A DNA stretch of 64,000 nucleotides. Origin: Acanthosepion esculentum (lineage: Eukaryota > Mollusca > Cephalopoda > Sepiida > Sepiidae). Positions 1 through 11,825 of the stretch are shown in pieces; within the stretch, counting starts at the first letter, position 1, and each line of letters opens with the position of its first letter. The stretch covers positions 26,720,690 through 26,784,689 of the forward strand of contig OZ038495.1 in NCBI GenBank assembly GCA_964036315.1, given 5' to 3'. The notes beneath the pieces are model-generated. The model was not told the DNA's origin. It searched no databases and saw only the letters and a program-made list of their open reading frames with translations. Made by a program: the position numbers and the translations under genes.

Positions 1-1168
1 AACAGATCTTTTTCTTGGATTATGTTGGCTCTTTTAGAATGTTATCTTTTCTCTGCCAGATCATCCTGCCAGAAAGAGATTTATGGTAAAGTTTCATTGG
101 TCATTCTTAATCCATTTTACTGTGTTTTACTCGGATTATTTTTAAGTTAAGGTCTTGGTCTATCCAAGGTGCATCCAAATGCTAATATAATTTATTTCGA
201 CTAATTAACTCTAATTTATATTTCCTCTCTAGTTTTACAATCTCGAAAATAATTATTTGACTGGTTGCCGTCCGTCTCCTGTACGTGATGTCCCCAATGC
301 TCGATGGTGTGGCACATATTCATCATACTACAGTTATGAAGTTGATAAATTCCTCGTTATTTTCTTTAAAATTAGAGTTCAAATGTTTAACTTCAAGGTG
401 AAAATTACTTTGCATTTCATCTAAATAGAACAACTATATGATTTAGTACTATTAGCAATTTGTAGTAGATAAATAATCTACAGAATAATCATATGAAGAA
501 TAATCTTTTAAATAATTCCAAAATAATGAGTTATTAGAATAAAGAGATTACGAAATGTTAGAAACCATTTTGGTAAATAAGATACTCCCTTCATAATTTT
601 TATCGGTAAATGGACAATAAGTAATACTAATCAAGTAACACTGATAATTATATAACTTAAAACAGTCACTGAGTGATATAAGTTATTCACATGGAAAGGA
701 ATAAAAAAGTATATAAAAAATTCAATAAAATATTAGATTACGAAGCATATTTCCTAAATCTTTAAGATAGCTGAGAAGTTAAAAATTATATAAAAATGCT
801 CTTGCGTTATCTTCGTCAAGTAAATTTTAAAGGTAAGTCCACCATATAAAAAATTAGTTAAATTTCCAGTTGTCAAGTAGAGTTAATTAATTAAACTCTA
901 CACCAGCTAATATTCCCCAAATAAATTTTTAGAAAATTATATTTCATTTTTGAAAGATCTTTCAATAAAGAGAATTACATTGTGTTGATAGAGGGCAAAA
1001 CATCAGCGATTTTAGCGATTATAAAAAAGAACTCTTCCAATCCGTTTAAATTTGTTTTTAAATACAGCAAAGTATTTTTCTCATTGGAAATGTTAAGTTT
1101 AATCTATCAGGGTGAAATTAAAATGAAAATAAAAGCTTCAAGAAATATTTTTCCATTTTACAAATTAT

Positions 1169-1285
1169 GGGATAAAGTGCTCAATATCAGAGAGCGTGTG
1201 TACATATAAAAGTGAACATAGAAGTCAACACTTAGAGGCGACAGTCTGTTTCATGCTAGATGCAATCGTCAGGCCACGAGTGCTG
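1169..1285 (+). repeat. Dispersed repeat ending beside a (TA)n tract
   Basis: The segment starting ATAAAGTGCTCAATATCAGA and ending AATCGTCAGGCC recurs with few changes at 31385-31500. In both places a (TA)n tract lies close by: downstream here, upstream at the second copy. The family is unknown to me. Confidence 0.6.
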
Positions 1286-1388
1286 TTATTTTTCTCGGCT
1301 GTTTATATATACGGGTCAGTGGTGCATTGTGGGTAGTCTATTTTGGCGGTTATTTTACCAGAAGTCGTTTATTTATTTATTTGGGTTA

Positions 1389-1389
1389 A

Positions 1390-1464
<75 letters not shown>
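1389..1464. repeat. (TA)n microsatellite
   Basis: An almost pure TA dinucleotide run with one short ATACATAT interruption. Open reading frames through it (alternating Tyr/Ile) are artefacts. Confidence 0.95.
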
Positions 1465-1472
<8 letters not shown>

Positions 1473-1764
1473 CATTCACAGACAGTACTGTTTCGCTGTA
1501 TCACAGCTCCTCAGTGCGACTAGACTTCCAAATGCCTCAAGCCAGGATTGAAACACAACTAATTTGGTGTCATCCAGAGCTATCTTCACTCGGTAGAGTT
1601 ACACAACTAAATCTAGCGTATTGTTTTTACAAATGTAAACAAATGCCCATCAGCCAAAGTGCTCCATTCATTTTACTGAAGAGCTTTGCATTAGTGCAGG
1701 TGGCTGTTGTTTATAGAATTAGCTTATCACTCAACAGTGCTCAATTGAAATGTATTTTCAAGAG

Positions 1765-1766
<2 letters not shown>

Positions 1767-1816
<50 letters not shown>
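1767..1816. repeat. (TA)n microsatellite
   Basis: A pure TA dinucleotide run of about 50 bp. Confidence 0.95.
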
Positions 1817-1819
<3 letters not shown>

Positions 1820-2544
1820 AGATCAGCATAGTTTCCTCTCAGGCGACACACACACTTACCGAACTACTCTTGCATTTAAGGATTCTTTTAAATATTAGTT
1901 CAAAAGCAAATGAAATCTAAAACTTTTTCCACCGTGTAAACTTGACTTCATACGATTTCAAAAGGTTAACGAAAATGAAATTTTTTTTAACCACACATAT
2001 GTGCAGATTATAAGTAATCACATCTCTGCATTTAATTCCAGTTTTACCTAGAGCTAGGTGTTTCTTGAAATTGACCCATAATAATTCTGAAGAAATGAGT
2101 AGACAGTGCTGGATTCTTTTGTGTTAATTGTTGCAACTTATGACGAAATCTGTCAAAATGTGTCCTTGAGAGCAAAAGCAACAAAAATGTATTTTTCTCA
2201 GTATTTTATTACTTTTGTATAGGCTCCTATCGAGCAATGGATTTAATTATTTTTTTCTTATAAAACATAAATTGAGATAATCAACGGACAGGAGCTAAGA
2301 ATATCTTTTTACTTATGAATTAGTCATTATAAAAAACGTCCATTTCAACATCATTAGCAAACTTGTCTCGCAAGTTCAGTCTTCGCTTAGTGCCTCACTT
2401 TGGAGACCCTGTGCCAGATAAGGCTGAGCTTAATAAATACCTATCTTGCATCTTAGATAAACGTATATCCTTTCTGGCTGCGGAGTCTCCAAGATCACAA
2501 GAATTCATAGATATTAATATCTTATTTACATTATTTGCACTATT

Positions 2545-2640
2545 GTTCTCATATTTGTTCTTATTATCGCAACGTTTCGGTTGATGTTCTCCCGGCTTTC
2601 TTCAGGTGCTTGCCAAACTGGGTAACCTTCAGGGAATTTC
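2545..2640 (-). repeat. Ribozyme-like CTGAAGA/CGAAACG repeat, diverged
   Basis: On the minus strand it reads CACCTGAAGAAAGCC, then CCGAAACGTTGCG. This is the two-block pattern shared with the repeats at 15955, 34591, 41213, 42425, 44265 and 63480. The blocks resemble a degenerate hammerhead core (CTGANGA and GAAA); see findings. Confidence 0.45.
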
Positions 2641-3242
2641 AAACCAAGCCCTTTATTTAATCTAATGTGGTATATTGTTCTCATACCGCTGTCCATAGCT
2701 AGATATATCTCGTTTAGTTCTTATTTCGTATGCTTCCACTGAATCTAAGTCTGAACTACTCGGTGACAATTCGCCAAATTTATGAACCGATTTAGTAATA
2801 TCACCGAATATCATGTCTCTCTAGGCCCACAGCCGCTTCCTCACCAGTCGTCTTCCCCAATCCACTTTAGATCTCCTTTTGAGATCTGAGGAAGTCTATC
2901 GACGCGGCTGGTCGTAATATTTGCGGATTCGGAGAGTGTTGATTATAAATTATAATGGTTGAATTCACTAGATTATAATTCAAATTATAGTGGTTGAATC
3001 CACTAGATTATTGTCTCCTCGGACAATCCTGAGTGTAGAATTTAGAGCCTTAATCCAGATCTGCCTGCCTCTGAGACTGCGACTACTTGTCATGCTTGGT
3101 TCCTTTCTCTAAGGTTTTTTCTTACTGCTGCTGTTGAAGCCTTGATGTCATTTCTCATATGTTCCCATATCGTTTTTATTTCTATGCTAGACATACTAAA
3201 GAGGTAATTATAACTTAGCATATGTACATATATCTCCCTGTT

Positions 3243-3395
3243 TTGGGGCACCTCGAGGCAGTGTAGTGGTTAGCAAGCTATTCTTGCTAGAACAGTTATC
3301 ACTGAGTAGTGAGTTGGATTCTCACTGGGTGTCCCATACTTTCGGCCTTGTGCCACACCTAAGCTACACTTGGAAAATCACTATATCTCCCTGTT
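3243..3395 (+). repeat. tRNA-derived SINE
   Basis: The head reads GCAGTGTAGTGGTTAGCA, resembling a tRNA D-arm/A box, with a B-box-like GGATTCTCACT about 50 bp on. The tail TTCGGCCTTGTGCCACA is shared with the SINEs at 5481 and 14826, so these families share a body segment. Confidence 0.6.
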
Positions 3396-3700
3396 TTTGG
3401 CGACTGACTTTTCAACTGACATAAATTTGCACATGTGGCCAGGAAAATATATTTAATATCAGTTATTTAAGATTTTGAATTATCCCATTGTTTCGCTGGT
3501 AAAGAAAAGATGAAACACGTGGACTTCTTTTTTAAAATGGATCTATCACGTGACAGCGAAATAATTCCATTTAAATTTCTTATTCGGTATTTAACAGGTC
3601 CGCTTTTATGTGTCATGCCTTTTCAGGAATTTGACGATCATGGCGGCTGAACTTAATTATGAATGTGATCACTTTTATCGATTTTTAAAAATTCTCTCAC

Positions 3701-3893
3701 CTTCCAGGGCAATTTTCATGTCAATTTCATGCGAAAGAAAGCGAGGTTCGATAATGGGATTGTCTTCTGGGTCCGAACTTCTCAGCTTGATATAACCTTC
3801 CGATTTTGGTTGAACCAAAACGACGAATATTTTGAAGCCTTCAGTTGAATCGGATGAGGCAGGCCCGTTAAACATGGCGGTCTCTCGAACTTG
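3701..3893 (-). CDS. GMC oxidoreductase exon 9 (last one visible)
   Basis: This exon encodes residues 420-483: [20 protein letters not shown], then [18 protein letters not shown] and KIALEG. This is the conserved PKS-G-I-LRS-DP---P-I-P-YLSH segment before the catalytic C-terminus. The donor, GAAG|GTGAGA, is strong and shows that coding sequence continues beyond it. No later exon is recognisable before the window edge. Confidence 0.88.
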
Positions 3894-6800
3894 CTATAAA
3901 GGAATCACAGAAAATATTAACGGAACGATCATTTATTTATAAGTATTATTCTCGTGAAAATTCCACCTTGAATGTTTGTAATTTTTTAAATTTAAATTTT
4001 TATTTTTGTAATACTGGAAAACTTTAAATTAAAAACAATTCTATAAAAATTTAAAAAAATCCCATGACGCGTAGGGGCACCATGTGTACTGCAGCTGCAG
4101 TAGAAGTGGTGTTTCTTGGGAAAGATGGCCTGACGGAGCCCAACCCTTTCCACGCCGGTTCTGAATTCACAGTTTTTCCTTCTCCTAGACCGGTTGCCAC
4201 CCAAGATTATAGAACCCAGTCTGTCCGGCTATTTACCCATAGCTGGGGGAGGGCGAGAAGAAGAGGATTCATACCTTTCCCAAGGGTATTAGCACGTAAT
4301 TAATATAATGGATTCGACTGGAATTCGAACTCGGCTTTCTGATTCCTCAATCCGAGCCGTTATCCATTACTCCTGCCTCTTTATATCTACTTACAGATTG
4401 GTATATGTTTGATGGAAGAAACCTCATTAGACATTTTGATAAAGTGACTGAATTTCTTGAAAAAAGCTTTTAGTATATGATTATATCAATCTATTGGTAA
4501 AGACGGTAAGTATAAAAGATTGAACTGACTTTTTAAATGGTGAGCTTCTATTTTTCATTAATAAAATATACACTAGAACACACAGGTATATATACACACA
4601 CATACACTCACACAGGAGGTTTCATATGCAGACGTATTGTACATTTTATTAACGAAATCAGTTCATATGACTTTATGAAGTCAAATGTTTTAAATAAATA
4701 AAACGTTTAAAATCGTTTCACTTTGTTGAATAACAAAGACACGAAAGTGATTTCATTTGTGGAAAGTCCTTAACCAGATTTAACGAGAACATTTCTTCTG
4801 AACAGAATATGGTTCCCATATCAGAGTAAAAAAATCAGAGAATATGGTTCCCATTTATAAAATATCAAGTTCTCTCAGATTTTTATGCTAAGCAATTGAT
4901 TTTCGAATGGCTTCACTTCTCTTCTTTGAATTTTAATTACACTGAAGCTATATAGATGACTGTTGACAAGAACACCTACCGTGGAGTAATAATTGTAGCC
5001 GTTGCTCTTACATCATGATTGTTGTGTTAATACAACAAACATCTAAATGATTGCTAGTATTGTTTTCGTAGTACAAAACTTTATAATGCTATTTTATTAT
5101 TCTATAGAAGATAATAATTACCGAAATATTCACGTTAAATCCATTGTTTAAGTCTTGAGGTTCCCCAAGAAGAGCAGAAGATTGAAGAACAAGTGAAATA
5201 TCTGGTTGCTTCTTTTCCGGTTGTAGTCCAGAACGAATAAAACCGACTCCTTCAACAGCGACAGGAGAGGCAAGCCAACCTAAAGACAGAAAAAGGAACT
5301 TTATAAAATGATTACAGCATTCATAAATTTGTGATAAGATTTTCATAGTGAAGGATATTGCATGTTATACAAGCACATGATCATAGATATTGAATGTTTT
5401 CTATACTTCTTGAAACTGATATTCCCGCGGTTTATAATATTTCTAAAATATGTAGTTTTGCGAAAAAGGACATCAATTGTCTGTGTTGTATCATACCTAC
5501 GGACGATAATGGTTATGTCCTCATTCACATAAATACAGTAGTAAATACTGTATGTTGGTCTGCAGTTAGAGATTCGACTCCAGCTGTGCTGGTCAAACTC
5601 TCTGCCTCCGGGAAGAGAGGATCCCCCAGACGAGGCTATGTCGAAGGGCAGAGTCTTGTCTCGGGAAACAGCTACCCGACCCTGTTTTATACGGGGTCTG
5701 CAGGGAATTTTTGGCCGAGTTACGGTTTATAATATTTCTAAAATATGTAGTTTTGCGAAAAACGACATCAATTGTCTGTGTTGTATCATACCTACGGACG
5801 ATAATGGGTATGTCCCCATTCACATAAATACAGTAGTAAATACTGTATGTTGGTCTGCAGTTCGAGATTCGACTCCAGCTGTGCTGGTCAAACTCTCTGC
5901 CTCCGGGAAGAGAGGATCCCCAGACGAGGCTATGTCGAAGGGCAGAGTCTCGTCTCGGGAAACAGATACCCGACCAGGTTTTATACGGGGTCTACGGGGA
6001 ATTTTTGACCGAGCATACGCGCTCGGATACCCCAAATTAAATTCGGCCTTGTGCAACATCTGACCGCGTGGGGCAGTTGGTAGATATCCTGCAGCTGGAG
6101 ATTCATTATGGAATTCACTAGATTCACTTCTAGCAGTTGACTACTTCTACACGCCGCTGGCGAATCTTATATGTGTTCTTCGTGTACTAAGTATTATCGT
6201 TATCAACCTTCGTGTGGTTATTCTGTTCAGTAACCTTCCCTAGGTTACAACACTTTTAAGTATTTCATATTCTGTATGTTTTCATAAATACCGATTTTTT
6301 CATTGATTTACAAAATTTAACTCGATATTAAAAAGCCAATCCCGACATTGCATTAGTCACATAAATAATTTAAATAATTCCAAATTCTTAATAATGAAAC
6401 TGCGTCCATGAGAATTAATTTAGTTTTTACAAACTGCAAGAAATGAGCGGAGTTTTAATATTAATAAATATTTTTTCAGAAACTTGTTTATTGCTAAGTA
6501 TAAATCAAGTCAAGTACATACATTAAATCCTTTGGACATTTAATTAAGATCGGAATAGCGCCAATTGGCGTTTAGATTTGTAAAAATGTACATTTAAGCC
6601 ATGTTGCTATTATTAACTTGAGTGGCCTTGTCAAAGTCAACATCATCAATAATATTTATTCAGTCTTTTTCCAGTTTTGATTGATGTACGAAGGGAAACA
6701 TATTGCAGCCGATACAATATTGAATTAAATTTAGCTTTCCTTTTATTAGCTGCTAATATCTACAGCATTATTAAACGTTATTTTTGGAAATACATATATT

Positions 6801-7138
6801 TGAGTAGATTTTTTTAAATATTAAACAGTGGGAATTACATCTGACGGCCTGTGTATCCGAGAGGCTTAATAAAGAAAAATGTGATCCTCGGTGAGGTTCG
6901 AACTATGCAGAGGTGTGTGACGCTCTCTGTGGCTGAGCGGTCTCAAGGACAACGGATCAGATGGCGAATTCCTCCCTAAAGAGAGACCCAGGTTCAAATC
7001 CTGTTGAACAGCAAATTTTTCTTTATTAACTCTCTCGAATGCGTAGTCCAGTAGACATAATTGACACTGTTTAAAATGAATAAACCATGGCGTTTACTCA
7101 AACATGTGTATCCACAGAAGCAACCTTAAGAGTAAAAT

Positions 7139-7217
<79 letters not shown>

Positions 7218-10200
7218 GGGGTATTTGAGCAGCAACCCCTCTTTTATACATGTTTCATTAAAGACGACTGAGAAGGCACCGCGGAGTACTTCATCCTCAA
7301 CATACTTGCAGAAAATACAAAAACGCCGAAAAAAATGGAAGCCCCTTATCATAACAAAGGAAAAAAATCGCTCGGATATTCACAACATTTGGATAATTTT
7401 AGCATATTTTATGTCCAGAAAAGGAAACACTTATACGAACACAAGAAATATTATCAGGTCATCCCATAACTTCTGTCCGAATTTTGAATAAAGAAAACAA
7501 GTGACCAAATGTTACATTTAATTACAGATTCAATCAACAATGTATTTTCCCTGATTATCTATTACTTCCTTCCATCTATTAACAAGCTTACTAATTCCAT
7601 TACTGTAAAATTCTTTTGGCTTTGATTCGAAGAACTCACAAATGTCAGTTTTAACCTCTTCCTGTGTTACAAAAGCTGTTTCTTCCAAATGATTCTGTAA
7701 TCTACGAAACAAATGGTAGTCTGAAGGAGCAAGGTCGGGAGAATAAGGTGGATGAGGAATTTTCTCCCAACCAAGTTCTTCGATCTTTTGTGACGTGATT
7801 CTTGCTGTGTGTGGTCGTGCATTGTCCTGATGAAACATCACCCGTTTTCGATTCACTAGAACAGGTCTTTTTTCCTCAAAGCTTGGTTCAAACGCTCTAA
7901 TTGCTGACATTATATTTGAGCATTAATTGTTGCATTAGGTGGTAAGAATTCAAAGTGGATTATTCCTTGGCAATCCTACCAGATTGAAAGAAGAACATTT
8001 TGCCCATGAGGTTCCCTTCTCGGCTGTGGCTGGGGTCCTTTCCCTTTACCAAGCCACTGTCTACGACGCTTAACATTTCGATAAAAGATCCATTTTTCGT
8101 CGCCAGTCGCAAGTCTATCCAAAAAAGGTGAAACAGGTTGGCGAGAAAGGAGAGAAGAGCAGATGTCAACTCGGGATTTGAGGTTGTTTTCAGACAATTC
8201 ATGAGGCACCCATTTTCCAAGTTTAGGAACTTTTCCAAGTTGTTGAAGATGACGATGAACAGTTGTATGGTTTGAACTGCCAATTCCTCAACTGATAAAG
8301 CAGGATTTTCTTCAAGGGCTGCTTCAAGAAGCTTTTCATCAAACTCAACTGGACGTCCGGTTCTATCTTCATCTTCAAGGGTGAAATCTCCACCTCTGAA
8401 TTTTGCAAACCATCTTCTGCAAGTTCTTTCATTCACACATTCCTCTCCATAAACTGAGTGAATGTTTCTAGCCGCTTCGGCTGCTGAGTTTCCTTTCTTG
8501 AACTCATAAAGCATTATGTGCCTCAAATGATTCTTGGGTATTTCCATGTTAGCAGGGTTTTAATCAAACAAAATTTAATTTTATTGTTCTCTGAAATAGA
8601 ATCTGATCAGTTTAAATGCATATAAACATAAAATAATGTTCAGCTCTATTAGACATTATAAAATACTCTTTAAATTTCGTTCATTTTAACAAAAAGTTAA
8701 AATTCGGACAGAACTTATGGGATGACCTAATAGATAAAAATCTTAATCGCAGTAACTTGTCAGTTGTCTTTAATGAAACTTATATATATATATATGTATA
8801 CAAATTAATAGAAAAAACAGTTCGTCTTCAACGGGAAGTGCATTTTGGCACTCAAACTAAGTTTTATATATCAGTTTCAACTTTGGGTGCCATTCTCGCT
8901 TTTCATGCACTTCTTGTTTGTTACTTGTTTTTTTTTGTTTCGTTTTTTTTTTGTTTCAAGAAGCGTCATTCGACAGTTAGAAAGTATTTTTTGAATGAGG
9001 CCCGCCATCAGAAATCCTGTCCGACAATGACACTGCATTTCGCAGTAAGTCATTTAAAGAGTTCTTGGATGACTGGGGAGTCCAACTTCGTTTTCGCTGC
9101 GCCTATGTTCCTGCAGGAAACGGTATAGTGGAAAGATCTCAAAATCCATAAATGTGATCACATCTCATTGCAGCAAGAAATCAGTGTTCGATAATGGAGG
9201 CAGTATACTGGCATAATATCACGCCGAAGCATGATATATCGTCTACTAATGCGCCTGCCAATATGATCCATCGCTACCAACTGAAAGTGAAGGGAGTTAC
9301 TACAACATTACCACCTGATCGTTGTAAGTATCACGATATATACAAAGTTCGGAACAGAGTATGGAGGAAAACTCCCCATGGCCGATGTACCTCCAGGTAT
9401 CAAGTGGGTCGTGTGACGGACATTGTGAGTCCACAAACAATATTAGTTGACGGGATGTCACGGCATGTAAAGGATCTTCGCCTTTTCATTGATTCCGATA
9501 CATCGCCGAGCGAATCCGATGATGGTTCATCCTCTGACAGTAATAATTGAGATCTGCGAATCCGATGCTGACACCCGATTCGCAGGTACTATCTCACAAA
9601 TCACAATGCACGCAACCAGTCAGAAAAAATAACTCGTTTTCCAACAAAAGCGGTAGCCAAAATGCCTCAAAATTTTCAGATTCGAGAACACCAACTGCTT
9701 TTATCGGCCGAACATTTTTTCCATCCGTCGACAGCTGGGAGAGGATGTTCAGTATTTTGCATATCAAAATACTTTTATTGCGACTCCTGCGACAGACTTG
9801 TTTTTTTAATTCAAATATTCCGTCTTCAGCATGTCATGCGGAATACGTGCCCTTTTGTTTGGTAAGTAATTTTCTTTTTCGCCACATTTTCTGTCGTAGA
9901 ATACGCGCTGTCGCTTAGTTTGACGAGGTAAATCGCCGTTTTCTTCGCTATACCACCACAGAGAACCCTCCCTGTCTCTCATTCGAATATCTGATACTCA
10001 ACTCCACGAGAGCACCTCTTTGCGATTGCTGTCCGCTGACCTGAGATGGAACAATTACATTGAATCAACAGCTTCATCTACCGCAAGGAAAGTTGGTTCT
10101 CTGTGTCGCGCTAGAAAGTTTTTCTCGCCCGAGTCCATCCTTAAAATATATAAATCAACCATTCGTCCTTGCATGGAATATTGCTGTTATGTATGGTCTG

Positions 10201-10739
10201 GAGCCCCCTCTGTTCCTCTTAGGGTTCTTGACAAGATCCAAAGACGCATATGCAGTGTGGTTGGCCCTGATCTACCACCTCGTTTACAATCGCTCTCTCA
10301 CAGATGTGCCGTCACCTTCCTCTGTCTTTCACGGTAACTGCACTGACGAGCTATTTTCGCTGGTTCCCAAAATTGCATGAATTTAAACGTGCTACTAGGT
10401 TGGCATCTCGGTCCCACTCTTTCACTGTCGAAACTGTTAAATATAGCCGTCTTTTCTACTCGAATAGCTTCATGTCTCGCACTTCCCATCTGTAGAACAC
10501 CCTTCTTCTTACTTGCTTCCCTGATAGCTATAATCACCAAGTATTCAAATGCATTGTCAATCGACATCTCTAGATGCCTTGATCTATTCCTCGTCCTTCT
10601 CTTCGTCCTTTCCTCTTTCACGCCCCTTTACTCTTGCTCCCACTCTCTGTAACCCCTTGTGTGCTAGTGGCACTCCCGCCTTGCTTGGGGGTGAAAAGTT
10701 AAAAAAAATCAATGCTTACACTCACATCTGTCGTGTACA

Positions 10740-10770
<31 letters not shown>

Positions 10771-11586
10771 AATATACTTTCTCGGTGTCGTTTCCATAAA
10801 AGATAACAATTAATTAGAGAAATTATAAAAATAATTATAATAAAATAATTATATCAATGAAAATTATAATTAAATTCACTCGTTCTCGACCAAAAAGAAT
10901 CGACCGCACTTTTCTCCTCTACACACACACAAACACGTGAGATCCCCACTATCGGACAAGCAATTCGCAGAGATAGGTCACGGAATAATAACATTTATCT
11001 TTTAGCACTCAACAAATATTCGAGGTAAAAAAAAAAACCCAAACTCTTCTTGCATTTTTCCAACTAAATCATCTGGACACTCCTTACACACATTTATAAA
11101 AAAAATCAGCATACGAGAAATAGTGAATACATTTTGCTTATAGATTAGCTTATCCTTCTGTCGGATTACGATCCATATTTCATCTACATTTGACCCCAAA
11201 CTAACAATTTTACTCATTATTACTATCTCTCGTGCCTCTAACATAGCAACCAGATAATAAATAGTACACGTTTTGTTGTTTCCACGTCTTGCTCTTTCTC
11301 ATTTTTACGAGTTTTTTTGTATATAGAAATTTTTGGGTGTTGGGCGTTATATCTCCAATTCTGTGTGCGTCTGTTGCAGAGTCTCCCAAAAATTAACTAT
11401 AGGATCAAAAAATGATTATAACTCATCCTTAAAGATCCATTTCGGTTATAATTTATTTCGTGAATATTGTTATATTCATCTCTTCAGATCTTAATAACTG
11501 GAGACAATTCATCCGGACTGAGGAGAAGAAAGGGGTAGAGAAAGAAAGAAAAATAACATATTTACGAATATAATTTTTTTTAAAAC

Positions 11587-11636
<50 letters not shown>

Positions 11637-11671
11637 AGAGAAATGAATCTTTATGTTTTTTCTTGATTTAT

Positions 11672-11702
<31 letters not shown>

Positions 11703-11785
11703 GAGAGATGCATGTGCCCAGTCACATATCTCTAATCCATCACACACAGACACACACACAGACACAGGCACAGACACACACACAC

Positions 11786-11825
<40 letters not shown>

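Larger units (their letters stand above)
1..3700. other. Intron 9 / left edge, no exon seen
   Basis: This AT-rich stretch should be intron sequence after exon 9. I looked on the minus strand for the missing GMC C-terminus (HPVGT-like block) and found none. It holds two (TA)n tracts, a short dispersed repeat at 1169-1285, a ribozyme-like repeat at 2545-2640 and a tRNA-like SINE at 3243-3395. I see nothing further in it. Confidence 0.6.

Noticed and set aside
1343..1831. Open frames of alternating Tyr/Ile or Thr/His residues
   Set aside because: They are translations of TA and CA dinucleotide runs; the same applies near 7087, 11580, 13806 and 48698.
3318..3345. Minus-strand HPVRI, possible GMC C-terminal HPVGT block
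   Set aside because: It lies inside a tRNA-like SINE, lacks the surrounding family residues and has no splice acceptor.
3610..3795. Plus-strand frame of 61 residues
   Set aside because: It is the antisense shadow of GMC exon 9.
6878..6899. Minus-strand NLTEDH, possible NLQDH exon
   Set aside because: It sits in the repeat arm region with stops around it; the true block is exon 7 at 11837-11987.
6926..7013. Working tRNA-Leu gene
   Set aside because: The acceptor strands do not pair; only the D-arm and T-arm regions look tRNA-like.
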